Origin: Allomyces arbusculus
Taxonomy: Eukaryota; Blastocladiomycota; Blastocladiomycetes; Blastocladiales; Blastocladiaceae
NCBI GenBank assembly: GCA_027604705.1
Contig: JADHYV010000009.1
Location: forward strand, 1 to 64,000
Direction: 5' to 3'
Length of the DNA stretch: 64,000 nt
In this document: positions 1 through 10,387 of the stretch, piece by piece
Position numbering within the stretch: position 1 is the first letter of the stretch
Layout: each line of letters starts with the position of its first letter
Program-made: the position numbers and the translations under genes
Notes under the pieces: generated by a model
What the model was told of the DNA's origin: nothing
Database searches by the model: none
Seen by the model: only the letters and a program-made list of their open reading frames with translations

Positions 1-645
1 GGCGCCCCGACGCACGGGCCCACTCTCGCCGCCAATCAGTCGCACATTGAGCCCGCAACGCGACCATTCCTCTCTCGTTCCACCACCAGAGCGACGCGCG
101 CCATGGTCACGCCGCGCTTCTCGGCAATCGCACGCACACGCGCGAGGACCGCGTCGTTGGTCGCTTGCTCAAACTCCGTCGCATTCGACTTGCCAAACCC
201 CTGGTCGCGCCTCTTGTCCGTGTTGGCACGAATCATCCCGGTCTTGCCCGCGAGCAACCCGCGCGCGAGAGCCGACCAGGTAATCACGCCGACGCTCAAG
301 TCGCGACACAGCGGAATCTTATCGCGCTCCTCTTCGCGGCTAACAGCGTTGTAGAGATTCTGCATTGAGTCAAATGCCGTTCACCAGCGCTCCTTGGCGA
401 TGAACTGCGCCTTTGCAAACTGCCACGCGTGCATCAACGAAGCGACAATGTACCGAACCTCGCCGATCTTAACGAGATCGAGTAGTGCCTCCATGGTCTC
501 TTCGATCGGCGTGTTGTAGTCCCACCGCGCGATCTGGTACACATCAATGTAGAATGTGCCGAGTCGCGCGAGCGATGCGTCGACCGCGTTGAAAATATGC
601 GTGCCGGACAGACCCCACTGGTTGACAGACTCTTTCGACGGCAGT
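1..645 (-). pseudogene. Decayed tandem copy of the adjacent aldo/keto reductase
   Basis: Read on the minus strand this stretch repeats the intact reductase that follows it. Positions 36-365 match residues about 215-307 of that protein (for example LCRDLSVGVITWSALARG against LCRDLGVGVIPWSPLARG). Positions about 430-645 match residues about 125-192, but in a different frame, so the copy is shifted between the two blocks. The part encoding the N-terminal cofactor-binding region is missing: past 645 the similarity stops, and only about 125 bases separate it from the stop codon of the intact gene. The far end also diverges from the reductase before the window edge. I read it as a truncated tandem duplicate of a host gene that has lost its start and its frame; more of it could lie outside the window. 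Confidence 0.8.
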
Positions 646-769
646 TCTTGCGTTTTCCCGCACGTCGCGCATAGTTACGAAGAGTGTTCGCGACAAATCG
701 CGCCGTTTCAAGAGGGAAAAAACATATGGTCATTGTATTCCTGCTATCAATGCGATACACCACGCTTCC

Positions 770-1858
770 TTACACGAAACCGACGACGCGCTTCGGATAG
801 TACGCGTCGTCAATCTCCCTGACCTCCTCGGTCGAGAGCTGCAAGTGCAGCGCGGCAATCATATCGGCAATGTACTCGGGCTTGTTGATGCCGACAATCG
901 GCGCCGTGACCCCGGGCCGGTTGACAAGCCAGGCAATGGCGACACGCGCCATCGACACGCCGCGCTTCTCGGCAATCGCGCGCACGCGGTCGAGCACCGC
1001 GTCGTTGGTCGCCTGCTCAAACTCGGCCGCATTGGTCTTGCCAAACCAGCGCTCGCGGGCCTTGTCCGTCTGCTCCCGCACCGACCCCTTCTTGCCCGCG
1101 AGCAGGCCACGCGCGAGCGGCGACCACGGAATCACGCCGACGCCCAAGTCACGGCACAGCGGGACCATGTCGCGCTCCTCCTCGCGGTAGACGGCGTTGT
1201 AAAGGTTTTGCATCGACACGAACGGCGTCCACCCGCGCTGCTTGGCGATAAACTGCGCTTTCGCAAACTGCCACGCGTGCATCGACGACGCGCCAATGTA
1301 CCGGACTTTGCCGAGCTTGACGAGGTCGTGCAGTGCCTCCATGGTCTCCTCGATCGGCGTGTTGTAGTCCCACCGGTGGATCTGGTAGAGGTCAATGTAC
1401 TCGACGCCGAGCCGCTTGAGCGACGCGTCGACCGCGTCGAAAATATGCTTGCGCGAGAGCCCCCACTGGTTCACGGACGTCTTGGACGGCGGCGCCGGCA
1501 TGCCGAGCAGGTTCACCTTCATGTCGTCGTCGACGACTTGGAAAAAGCACTTGGTCGCAATGATCACTTGCGACCGCGGGATCTGGTACTCGCGCAAGAA
1601 GCGGCCGAGAATGCGCTCGGATTCGCCGTTCGCGTAGGCGTCGGCCGTGTCGAACGTGTTGATCCCGGCGTCCCACGCGGCTTTCATGATCGGCAGAGCT
1701 TGGTCGGCGTCGAGTACCCACGGCTGCCACGCCGACGAGCCGTAGGACATGCATCCGAGAATGATGCGCGAGACATGCAGCCCGGTCTGACCGAGGCGCG
1801 TGTAGACCATGCCCTTGGCGGCAGTCGCGTCGGCGGCGGTAGCGGTGGTCGTGGACAT
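770..1858 (-). CDS. Aldo/keto reductase (AKR, aryl-alcohol dehydrogenase-like)
   Basis: Single-exon gene of 362 residues, a normal length for NADP(H)-dependent aldo/keto reductases of the fungal aryl-alcohol dehydrogenase-like group. The four catalytic positions of the AKR fold are visible: D70 and Y75 in FDTADAYANGESE, K103 in IATKCF, and H161 in LYQIHRWD. The N-terminal strand YTRLGQTGLHVSRIILG is typical, and the cofactor-side motif GVIPWSPLARGLLAG follows at about 240-254. The enzyme should reduce aldehydes or ketones in the cytosol; the natural substrate cannot be told. The ATG at 1858 opens the frame just before the conserved strand after a short Ala/Thr-rich stretch. A broken tandem copy lies directly downstream, so the family has expanded locally. 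Confidence 0.92.
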   Translation of the reverse strand: MSTTTATAADATAAKGMVYTRLGQTGLHVSRIILGCMSYGSSAWQPWVLDADQALPIMKAAWDAGINTFDTADAYANGESERILGRFLREYQIPRSQVIIATKCFFQVVDDDMKVNLLGMPAPPSKTSVNQWGLSRKHIFDAVDASLKRLGVEYIDLYQIHRWDYNTPIEETMEALHDLVKLGKVRYIGASSMHAWQFAKAQFIAKQRGWTPFVSMQNLYNAVYREEERDMVPLCRDLGVGVIPWSPLARGLLAGKKGSVREQTDKARERWFGKTNAAEFEQATNDAVLDRVRAIAEKRGVSMARVAIAWLVNRPGVTAPIVGINKPEYIADMIAALHLQLSTEEVREIDDAYYPKRVVGFV

Positions 1859-1982
1859 GGTTTGGTGCGGATTCGTTCGTGGAGAAGTCGCGACTTGCGG
1901 CAGTTGGATCGGCCAACTAAACGACGCGTCGTTGTGGTGATGACGGCGGCAGAGACGCGACGATCGGGAGCGGCGCGCTGCC

Positions 1983-1992
1983 TTTTATTTAT
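1983..1992 (-). promoter_or_regulatory. TATA-like element upstream of the aldo/keto reductase
   Basis: On the minus strand this reads ATAAATAAAA, an AT-rich break in very GC-rich surroundings, about 125 bases before the reductase ATG. Its position suits a TATA element with a 5' leader of roughly 90-100 nt. No transcript start is known here. Confidence 0.45.
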
Positions 1993-2305
1993 CGTTCCCA
2001 CTGCGACACTGGTGTGGTGTTGGAGTCCGTGGATTTCTCATCCACGTCTTTCCGAACTTCGCCAAGGCAGACGGAATCGTGCTGACTGCTGAGGCGGCAG
2101 CACCGCGACCAACGCGACCTGAAGTCGCTGCCAAATGGCGGACGCACTCGGCGCGAGCTTGCTGACAACAGACAACCGAAAAATATGCAGGGTTGGTGAA
2201 TGATTCGATCGTGACACACGACCACACGTCTTGACCTCAACCTCGAACAGCACGGCGGCGCCCTTCGTCGCCACGCGCCCACCTCCACGTTCCGCATCGG
2301 CCCAA

Positions 2306-5300
2306 CTACGCCGACGCGTTGTGCAGCTTGCCCAAATGCGCCATCTTGAGAATCGTGAAATCAGTGCCACCTGGCATCCGCACGATCCCCTGCACGCCGC
2401 CGCCGTGCACGGCAATCAGCTGCCCGCGCTCACCGACGCGCGTCGCCGCGAGCACAACAATCGCGTCGTTCTTGGACGGGGCCACGGGCTTGAGCGCCGA
2501 GACGGGCACATTCTCCTGGACCACGCGGCCCGTCGCGACTTCAGCCACGTCGGCACGCGTCCCGTCACCGACAGCACGGGCAATGTACATTTCGACGCCG
2601 TAGGGCACGGCACCGTGCAGCGCCGTCGGGTTAGCCTCGACGACCACACCCTCGCGCGCCCACGCGTCGCCGAGCGGCTCGTCGTCGGCCGCGGCCGCAG
2701 CGGCACCACCGGGCGCGTACGCGGGGGTCGCAGCGCCGTGCGGGACGTGCATGGGCGTGGCCGCCATCCCCGGGTACGACGGCGTAGCACTGCCGACGTG
2801 CATCGACGGCGTCGGCGCGTACAAGTTGGGTGTCGGGCCCGCATTGAACCCCATGGGCGTCGGCGCCTGCGAATGCGAGCTCGGGCCGGCGCCACTGGGC
2901 ACGTACGCAGGCGTGCTCGAACTGCCGTACCCAGAGGGCGGTGGTGGCGCAGACGACCCATATCCGCGGTAGTCGTTGTTGTGGTACCCGCCATCGTACG
3001 CGGCACTACTGCTCCCGGCGCCACCCCACGCGGGCGTGCGGCTGCCGGTGTTCCACGCCGCATCGTCGTTCCCGCCCGCCGGGCGATAGGGCGTGCGCGA
3101 TCCGGCGTCCCACGCGGGCGTGCGTCCACCGTCCGGATCAAACGCGCCGCCCGACGCGTAAGGGTTGGGCGTTTGCGCGGACGCGTACGGGTTCGGGGTC
3201 TGCGCCGACGCGTAGGGGTTGGGTGTGCGCCCGCCGCCATAGTTAGGCGTCCGTCCACCGCCGGGCGCGCCGTACATGCCCGGCGCGGCACCATAGGCCG
3301 AGCCGTAATGCGGCGTGCCCGTGGGCCCGTATGAGGGCCCAACGAACGTGCCCGACGCGTCGCGCACGCGCAGCTTTTCGCGGTGCACGGTGACCACCTT
3401 GGAGTTGGTGTGCAGCTCCACCTTGACGTTGCCGTCCGGGCTCGTCGACTTGACCACGCCCATGTACCCCTTGTAGGGGCCCTGCGTGACTTTGACTGTC
3501 GACCCGAGCAGTTGGTCGCGGCGACGTGCTCCTTGGCCGAGGGCGCCCGCGCGGGGAGGCGGCGGGGCGCGCGGTGGGCCCATGGTCGACTTTTGACCGG
3601 GCATGGTCGGCATCGACATGCCGCGCGCGGTCGCGCCAACGACGATCGGCGCGGCCTCTATCTTGGCGAGCTGCCGCTCGCCTTCGGGCCCGCCCGTGCT
3701 CGGCGCTTGTTCCGTGATCGTCACGTCCTTGGCGTCCTGCAAGTCGCGCGTAAAGACTTGGATCTCGGCGTTCTCAGAGGTCACGAGCAATGTGGCCGTG
3801 GTCCCTTCGACATGCACGACGGTGCCAATCTTGCCGCGGTGCTTGCCAACGAGCACGCGCACCGTGTTACCCACCGAGAACCGCTTGCGCAACTGGTCGA
3901 CGGGCACCGACGTCTGCGTGTCGCGCGCGGCACCGGCAATCTGAGGTGCGATCGTGGCCACGGCGCCCGAAACGGACACAATCACGGCCGGCACGCCCGC
4001 AAGTTCGCCCGATTTCACTTCCACCTGGTCGCCTGGGTAGAACACGGACGTGTCCTTGTCGCGGTCGTCGAGCGCCGACTTGAGCGACCGCAGCGTGAGC
4101 GCGTCAATCGACCCGTCAGTCGACGAAAACATCTTGATCTCATCGAGCGTCGGCGGCGCGCCCGTAAAGTCCAAGAGCGTCGCGCGCACTTCCTTGAAGA
4201 GCAGCCCGTTCCGGAACCGGTCGGGCCCAAGCGCCCAGAACCCGCGGCCGTCGCGCGAGAGTTTGCGCACCATATGCGCGGGCAAATCGCGCTCTTCAAA
4301 CAGCTTTTGCGGCGGGCGCGCGATTCCGGCTTTGGCCAGAGCAGCACCGCCGCCCTTTTTCCGTTTCCGGTCGGGCGTTGCGGTCGGGGCCATGTCGCGG
4401 TCGGCGTTGCTGCTGCTGCCCGTCAAGTCGAGTCGCGGCACGAGCGAGACCGTGCATTTATCGCCTGAGTCGGCCACGTCCTCGATGCGCACCAAGTCGC
4501 CGGCGTACTTGCCGCGGCGAATCCGCGCCCACTTCTTGTGCGCCAAGTCGACAGCCTGGTCCTCCTTCTTGATCGTCAGCACGTCAGCCATTTCCTTGAC
4601 GGGCACGAGCGTCATGCGCGACAAGTAGACGCCCGTCACCTTATCGAGCGCTTCCGTGACGTGCGCAGCCAAGTCGGCCTCGACATAAATGTACCCCTTG
4701 AGATCGTCGCGGCAAAAGATGGAGTGAATGCGCACGGGCGTGTCGCGCGGCGTTGCAAAGAAGTGCTTGCGCATGACGAGCAGGACCAGGTCGCGCTCCT
4801 TACCTTCGCGGCACCGCACCATCCAAAGTTTCGGGTCGCGCACCGACGGCAGCAGCGAGTGCTGCGGCCGCGCCGAGACGTCACCGCGGAACTGCGGGAC
4901 CGTGCGCTTGTGGCGCCGGTCAATGTCGGCGGCGAGCTGCTGCAGGTCCGTGTCGGTTTGCTGGTCGAGCCGCCGATCATAGTCACGGTGCCGCCGCAGG
5001 TCGGTGCGCAGATAGTCTTCGGTGTCGGGCACTTCCTCGTCCTCTTGGTCGATAAAGTCGCCTGGTGAAAGCAAAGATCCGGGCGAGCGTCGGTGAGTGC
5101 GGGCGGGGGCGCGACGATTTGGGCCAGGGGCAAAACGCCGAGACCGAACATACCATGGCCGTCATCGTAGCCCTCCTCGTCCTCCTCATCATCTTCGTCG
5201 ACCTCGGCCTCGAGCTCGAGGAACGGGTTGGCCTTGTGCTTTTTGCGCGAGCGCGACTAACCGAATCCCAAACGACGTGAGCGTCAACGTCCACTGTTCA

Positions 5301-5518
5301 GCGAAGAGCAGCCCAACATGACCACGGCCAGAATTTACCTTGCCACTGCCCTTGCGGCCGCCGCGGTAATCTTCCTCCTCGTCCTCGTCTTCTTCCTCAT
5401 CGTCGTCATCGAGCGGTTCGCCGGCAGGCGGTCCGTCAAGGTCTTCGCCGTCGTAGAGACCGTAGTCGTCCTCATCCTCGTCGAGGGGCGCACCGCGGCG
5501 CGCGGCGTTGTCCGACAT
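2306..5518 (-). CDS. SPT5: Transcription elongation factor SPT5
   Basis: Three coding exons (5518-5339, 5256-5154, 5061-2306) separated by introns of 82 and 92 nt join in frame to give 1012 residues. The N-terminus is strongly acidic, as in all SPT5 proteins. An NGN domain lies at about 173-260 (starting LWMVRCREG), followed by several KOW modules, including GKYAGDLVRIEDV near 280, VLVGKHRGKIGTVVHVEG, and QGPYKGYMGVVKS near 620. From about 675 to 875 there is a C-terminal repeat region rich in Thr-Pro: three near-identical NPYASAQTP-type units, then RTPAW/RTPY motifs that would be targets of CDK9/Bur1-type kinases. A last KOW-like module closes the protein. With SPT4 it forms DSIF, which clamps RNA polymerase II and couples elongation to capping and pausing. 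The gene is head-to-head with the NmrA-like gene. Confidence 0.95.
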
Positions 5519-6405
5519 AGTTTTCTGAATGATGGGACAGTATTCGGGTGCTCAAATCGAGATCGCGCGGTGCTGCTCAACTGGCGCAAAGTTGCTCAGA
5601 AGAGGCGGAAACGAGCGTTCAATGGCAGCGTCAGCGGGAAGCGCGCGAGAGGAGAGAGAAAGAGCCCATGACCGGCCCTCGCCCGCTCCTCACCCTTGCC
5701 GCGCTGACCACGTCCAGCCTGCCTTGTCCACGCCCTGCACACGGGCGCGCAGAGAAGACGTTCGTGCGGGTGGTCGCTGAGCTTTGAAGCCGGCCGCGAG
5801 CTGAACCAGTCTTTCAGAAGTGGCTTGATTGTACTGACATGTGACTAGCCTGTCGCTTCCATCACCTTGCACTTCACGCGTATTTTCCGCTTTTGCTCTC
5901 TTGCTGACGGCGGCCAACCCCGCCGTGACAGGCCGCAGACGCTGCAAGACCGACCTGATCCACGGTGAAACGACCGCCAGCATGACGACGCCGCGAAGAC
6001 CCTGACACCGTGCTGGCGAGCCGGCTGGCCGAGAGTGCGGCCACCGTGGCGAGCTCCGCCGTGCCGTCTCGATGCTCTTGAACAGGACCAAGTCGAGCAA
6101 GGTGATGCGGCCCGTGATGGCAACAGACGCGGACCGCGACACGAGACCATGACGCCGAGACAATCGCGCCGCGGCGCATCCACGCCCGGCCGACGCACCT
6201 CGAGCCCCGGCCAGCACCATTTGGACCGCAAGTCTGTCAGTACCGCCACCACCGCCGTCTTCTCTCTCTCTCGCTCCCGCGCCGCAGCGTCGCTCTGTCG
6301 CACCCGAGCACACCATCAAGTCAATACCGACCCACAACCCCTCGTCCTCGTCCTCGTCCTTGACCGATTTCGTGCGCCCACCCCGACCCGCATCCTTGCC
6401 CAATC
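5519..6405. other. Divergent intergenic region between SPT5 and the NmrA-like gene
   Basis: These 887 bases lie between two start codons facing away from each other and must hold both promoters. I see no convincing TATA box and no conserved protein in any frame. The last 150 bases before 6406 are C/T-rich with repeated CGTCCTCGTCC units. Confidence 0.5.
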
Positions 6406-8211
6406 ATGCAGGACCCGTCGACGAGCGGCACCAACCCGGCGATCCCGCCCACCGCCGCCACCGGCACGGGTGCGACAGCTGCGCCGCTGCGCACGACGTC
6501 GGCTGGCACTTCGTCCTCGTCGTCGGCCGACGCGCCCACGGCCGCGGCTTTGCGCGGCGGCGCGCCGCCCATTGGATCGGCCTACAAGACGCTGCTTGTC
6601 ACGGGCGCGACGGGCACGACCGGGTACGAGGTGCTCAAACAGTTGACGACCGAATACCGCGGCCGGTTCCGCGTCGTGGCCGGCGTGCACGCGCGCGGCG
6701 AAGAAGCCGCTGATGTGCTCGGAGACGTGGACGTGATCAAACGCATCGATGCGGATGATCTGCGCACGCTCAATTTCGAAGGGATCGATATATTGTTCAT
6801 TAGTACGTGGTGGATCGGTCGGTGCTGGTGGGGTGCGGAATCGGGGGCCGCGTGGCTCACATTGAATCGCGCCGTGATGCCTAGTCCCGTCGAATGCCGA
6901 GAACCGCGTCGAGCAGGTCCGCAACTATGTATGGTGTTTTTCTCTCGGTTTCCCGGCGTGTCAAAGTCGATCTGCGAACTGATCCTCCACGGTCCGTGCT
7001 GATCTAGGTCAACGCGGCCAAGCGCGACGGCGTCAAGTACATTCTGCTGCTCTCGGTCGTGCTCTCCGAGGCGCGCGACAACCTCTTTGCCATCCAATTC
7101 CACGACATGGAACGGTACGCCCTCTTCCGCTCACACCCCGTCCGCGGCCACCGTCCCTCACACCCCGCTGCCCCTCCCGTCTAGCTTCGTCTCCGACTCG
7201 GGCATCCCGTGCACGTTCCTGCGGTGCACCTTCTTCATGGAAAACCTGTTCGCGCATGCCGACGAAGTCCGGCTCCGCTCGACCATCTCGCTCCCGATCG
7301 GCCGCGGCAAGTGCGCGCCCGTGTCAGTCGTCGACGTGGCGCGTGCCGCCTGCGCGATCCTGAACCAGGCGACGCTGCACACACGCAAGGCCTACGACCT
7401 GGTCGGCCCGCAACTCCTCGATGGCCCGGGGATTGCCGCGGCCGCCTCGCGCGGTCTCGGTCGCCCCATCACCTACGCCGACTGCTCGCGCGACCAGTTC
7501 CTCGACTTGTACGAGCGTCAAGGCGTACCGCACTTTTTGGCCGCCGGGTTCGGCGACATTCTCGAGCTCGTGGCGGCGAACAAGTTGGCGAATCTCGAGA
7601 CCAAGACGTTTTTCCAGGACTTGACGGGCCATGCGCCCACGACGCTCGACCAGTTCTTCCGCGAGCATGCCGACGTGTTTACCGCGACGAAGGAGGAGCT
7701 CGGCGAGGTGGGACGGCCGAAATTGCCGCCGCGGCCCGCCGAGGCCGACTTGGAGCGGTACGGGATCGCGCGCGGCGGTGGTGGGTCGGACGTGGACCGG
7801 CTCGCCGAGGACGTGTACTTGATCTTGCGCGACTTGGTCCGTGACCGGCACGACGCGGTCATGTTCAAGCGCGAGGCACTGCGCCGCGAGGAGGCGCGTT
7901 TGAGCCGGTACGTTTGTATTTTTTTTTTTCGTCTTGCTGCACGTTGGGTGGTGCGGACTGACCCATGATTGTTTAGGCTGCTCGATATGTACGAGTACAT
8001 GACCGACCTGGCCGCGGCCGACCGCCGCCGCTACCGCGAGCCGGTGGCCGCGCCCTCCGCCGCGCGCCCGCGGTCGGGCCGCGACGACGACGAGTTGCGC
8101 CGGTACGCCGAGTACGAGCCGTATGCGCGCGGCGCTGAGCCCGTGCGCGGCGGTGGTCCCGTGTACGCTGGGCGAGGTGGCGAGTACGGTGCGCGCGGCG
8201 GGTACTATTGA
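6406..8211 (+). CDS. NmrA-like NAD(P)-binding protein with a C-terminal extension
   Basis: Five exons (6406-6802, 6885-6928, 7008-7114, 7185-7907, 7977-8211) join in frame to 501 residues. After a disordered Ser/Thr/Ala leader comes the Rossmann motif LLVTGATGTTGYEVL (about 63-77), then the NmrA-family run AENRVEQVRNY, YILLLSVVLSE and SGIPCTFLRCTFFMENL. The 44-nt second exon was placed because it restores the conserved Pro-Ser-Asn-Ala-Glu-Asn-Arg-Val segment. NmrA-like proteins are atypical short-chain dehydrogenases that usually bind NAD(P) as redox sensors or quinone reductases; the catalytic Tyr-x-x-x-Lys of classical SDRs is not evident. The last ~120 residues add a charged helix (LILRDLVRDRHDAVMFKREA) and a Gly/Arg/Tyr-rich tail not usual for the family. 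Function in the cell is unknown. Confidence 0.85.
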
Positions 8212-8741
8212 GTGGTACATCGTCGTGCGCAGATCTCGTGTGACTGGTGCGCGCGACGCGGCACACGATCGGGGTCTCGGGATGCAGCGAGTCGGGCTGC
8301 GCGACCGAGACCCAGAGATTGAAATATTTTGGCGATGAGCTTGTCGTTTTTTTGTTGTTCCCCACCCATCCCATCCAATTCTACTCTCAATCCATCCTTA
8401 TGCAAAGAAAGATCCGGAGAGAAAGACGGCAATCCATGATGTTCTGGTCCATTTTTGGGTCGAATGTGAGCTGTGCTGTTTCAGGGCTTGAGAGACAGAC
8501 GGCGGGCCGAACGCGGTCGCAAGGGGGAAACAGCAAAGCGGACAGATCGCGCATTCAGCAGCATTCCCCATCCAAGGTCACGGCAACAACACTCCTGGCG
8601 CCAGCAACGGGCAGCACGAGCGACACAACTAGGAGCCTGTATATTTTCGGCGTGGGCGATATCGATATCCCGTGATCACGGCAGCGCTTCACTCGTCGTC
8701 CTCGTAACCTGCCGGCGGGTTGCGCGCGCGCTGCGGCACTG

Positions 8742-8747
8742 TTTATT
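8742..8747 (-). terminator. Poly(A) signal AATAAA of the small complex I subunit gene
   Basis: Minus-strand AATAAA lies 24 bases beyond the TGA at 8772. This supports the small spliced gene model there and implies a very short 3' UTR. Confidence 0.5.
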
Positions 8748-8771
8748 CGAAGAGAGCGTCAGACCACTCGT

Positions 8772-9079
8772 TCATCCAAACCGTCGGCGGAGCGAGGGAG
8801 CACGATCGAGGCCACCACCACAAGGCAAATACGCACTCGGGTAGGTCATGGGCGGCGGGACCACGTCGACAATACCAAACACGCGGCGGATCGGGTCGCG
8901 CGCGGCCAGGACGCCAATGCCTAGTATCGTGCGCCGGAGGCGCGCGCGCATAGTCAGCATCTCCGCCCGTTGGCGTTTTGAACCAGCAACTGTTTTGCGC
9001 ACACACCAAAGAAGCCAATGGCGGTGCCGGCAATGATGTAGGGCTTCTCAATGGTGAGCCGGCGGAGCGTTGCGAACAT
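8772..9079 (-). CDS. Small complex I subunit, NDUFA3 / NUO9.5-like
   Basis: Two exons (9079-9007 and 8920-8772) around an 86-nt intron (GTGTGT...CTAG) give 73 residues. The protein begins MFATLRRLTIEKPYIIAGTA, has one membrane segment (about residues 14-31), then RDPIRRVFG and PPPMTYP. This order matches the one-helix accessory subunit of NADH:ubiquinone oxidoreductase called NUO9.5 or CI-9kD in fungi and NDUFA3 in animals: an E/R-KP motif before the helix, a basic PIRR-type motif after it, and a TYP motif near the end. It would sit in the mitochondrial inner membrane, in the proximal membrane arm of complex I. The C-terminal ~20 residues are less conserved and could change if another intron exists. 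No targeting peptide is seen, as is usual for this subunit. Confidence 0.6.
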
Positions 9080-10387
9080 GGTGCTGGTGCGGTCAACGAA
9101 ACGAGGGGATTCAAAGGCTACTACACCAGGGCGGACGAGCGAGCGGAGCCGGGTCGGGGGTTAGGCTCGTGGACGGGAGAAAGTGCGAGCGCGGGTCATA
9201 GTGTTGGTGGCGGAGCGCGTCCAGCAGACACGGGAACCGCGCGCATGCCAGCCGGAATCGCGCGACCGCGACGTTGACGGGAGCTCGAGCAATGTCCACG
9301 ACTCGGTGGGCATGCCGTGTGCGGTCTCCGTGGTGCCGCGCACGATCCGCGGTTCGACATGGCGGCGGCTGGGCGGAGCGAGACCGGCGGATGGAGGGCT
9401 TCCTGCGCGCTCGTCCCACCAAGCAAGGAGTCGTGCGCGTGCGTGCGTCTTGACGGCTGGAATCGGGCGGTCGCGTGCGCGGTTCCGTTGTCGGATGGAG
9501 AAGCGTGATCGGCGGGTCATTGACGGCCGAAACGGGTTGAAGCAAGATGTAGACCTTGACGCTACGGGATGGCGCGCAATGGCCGATGCTGTTGCAGCAA
9601 GTGCTGGTGCCGGCGCGTTGACGGGGGTGCGTTGGCGTCGTGGTGCAGATCGTGGTTGCTCGGCCGGCAAGCGCGAGGAAGCGCGAGCGTGCGGTGGGCA
9701 TGGTCACGTCGGGTCACGTCTGCAATATCGAGTGCGGACGAAAGAAACAGGAATCCAGCGAAAGGGGCGGAACGTGTCGCAAGCCTGACCGAGCATGCGA
9801 GCAGATTCGCGATCAGTTGTTTCGGAGGATTCGCTCGTTTCGCAGGTGGTCCAACGGCGCTCGAACACAAACGTTGCGAGCGTGCGTGCCGGCACGCCTC
9901 GGCGCGAGAGTGGCGACGCCGACATGCTCGTCCACCGCGGCTGCCCGGCGGGCCCTGGCGCCACGCCAATCTTCTCCTGGCTCGGGCCCTGGCGCTCCCG
10001 CGCGCGGCCGTGACGGGTGGGACAAGGTTGAAACTCGTCATGGTGATGGCGATGCGCCCTGGGCCCGGCCGGCCGTGTTCGCAACGGCGGGCGACGGCCG
10101 GTCATGAACCGTTGCGACGCGCCTCGGCCATCGAACAAAGCGCGCCCGCTCTTTCTCGTCCTTAGCAACCTTGCCTCGGCCGCCGCCCACCGTCTCCCAC
10201 AACACTCGCGCCCGACCCAGAGCAGATCCCGCCCGCGTCCTCTCCTGCACACTCTCTCCGCACCGACGACGGCCGGCGACGACCGACGACGACCCATCAC
10301 GCGCCCACCAGCAGCAGCAGCACACCGCGTCGCCACGATCCGACGCCGCCCAATCCCTCGACCACCCCGCGCCATCACGTCGCCATC
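9080..10387. other. Long divergent intergenic region
   Basis: About 1.3 kb between the NDUFA3-like start and the four-helix membrane protein start. It is GC-rich with many open frames, but I see none with recognisable protein character. The last 250 bases are C/A-rich with CAGCAG and CACCAGCAC runs, a likely 5' leader of the downstream gene. Confidence 0.4.

Noticed and set aside
845-2092. 415-codon plus-strand frame over the aldo/keto reductase
   Set aside because: It is the antisense shadow of a well-conserved enzyme; GC-rich third positions keep the opposite frame open. Composition (Arg, His, Val rich) is unlike a real protein.
2231-3334. 367-codon plus-strand frame over SPT5
   Set aside because: Antisense shadow of the Thr/Pro/Gly repeat region of SPT5; extremely Arg-rich with no domain.
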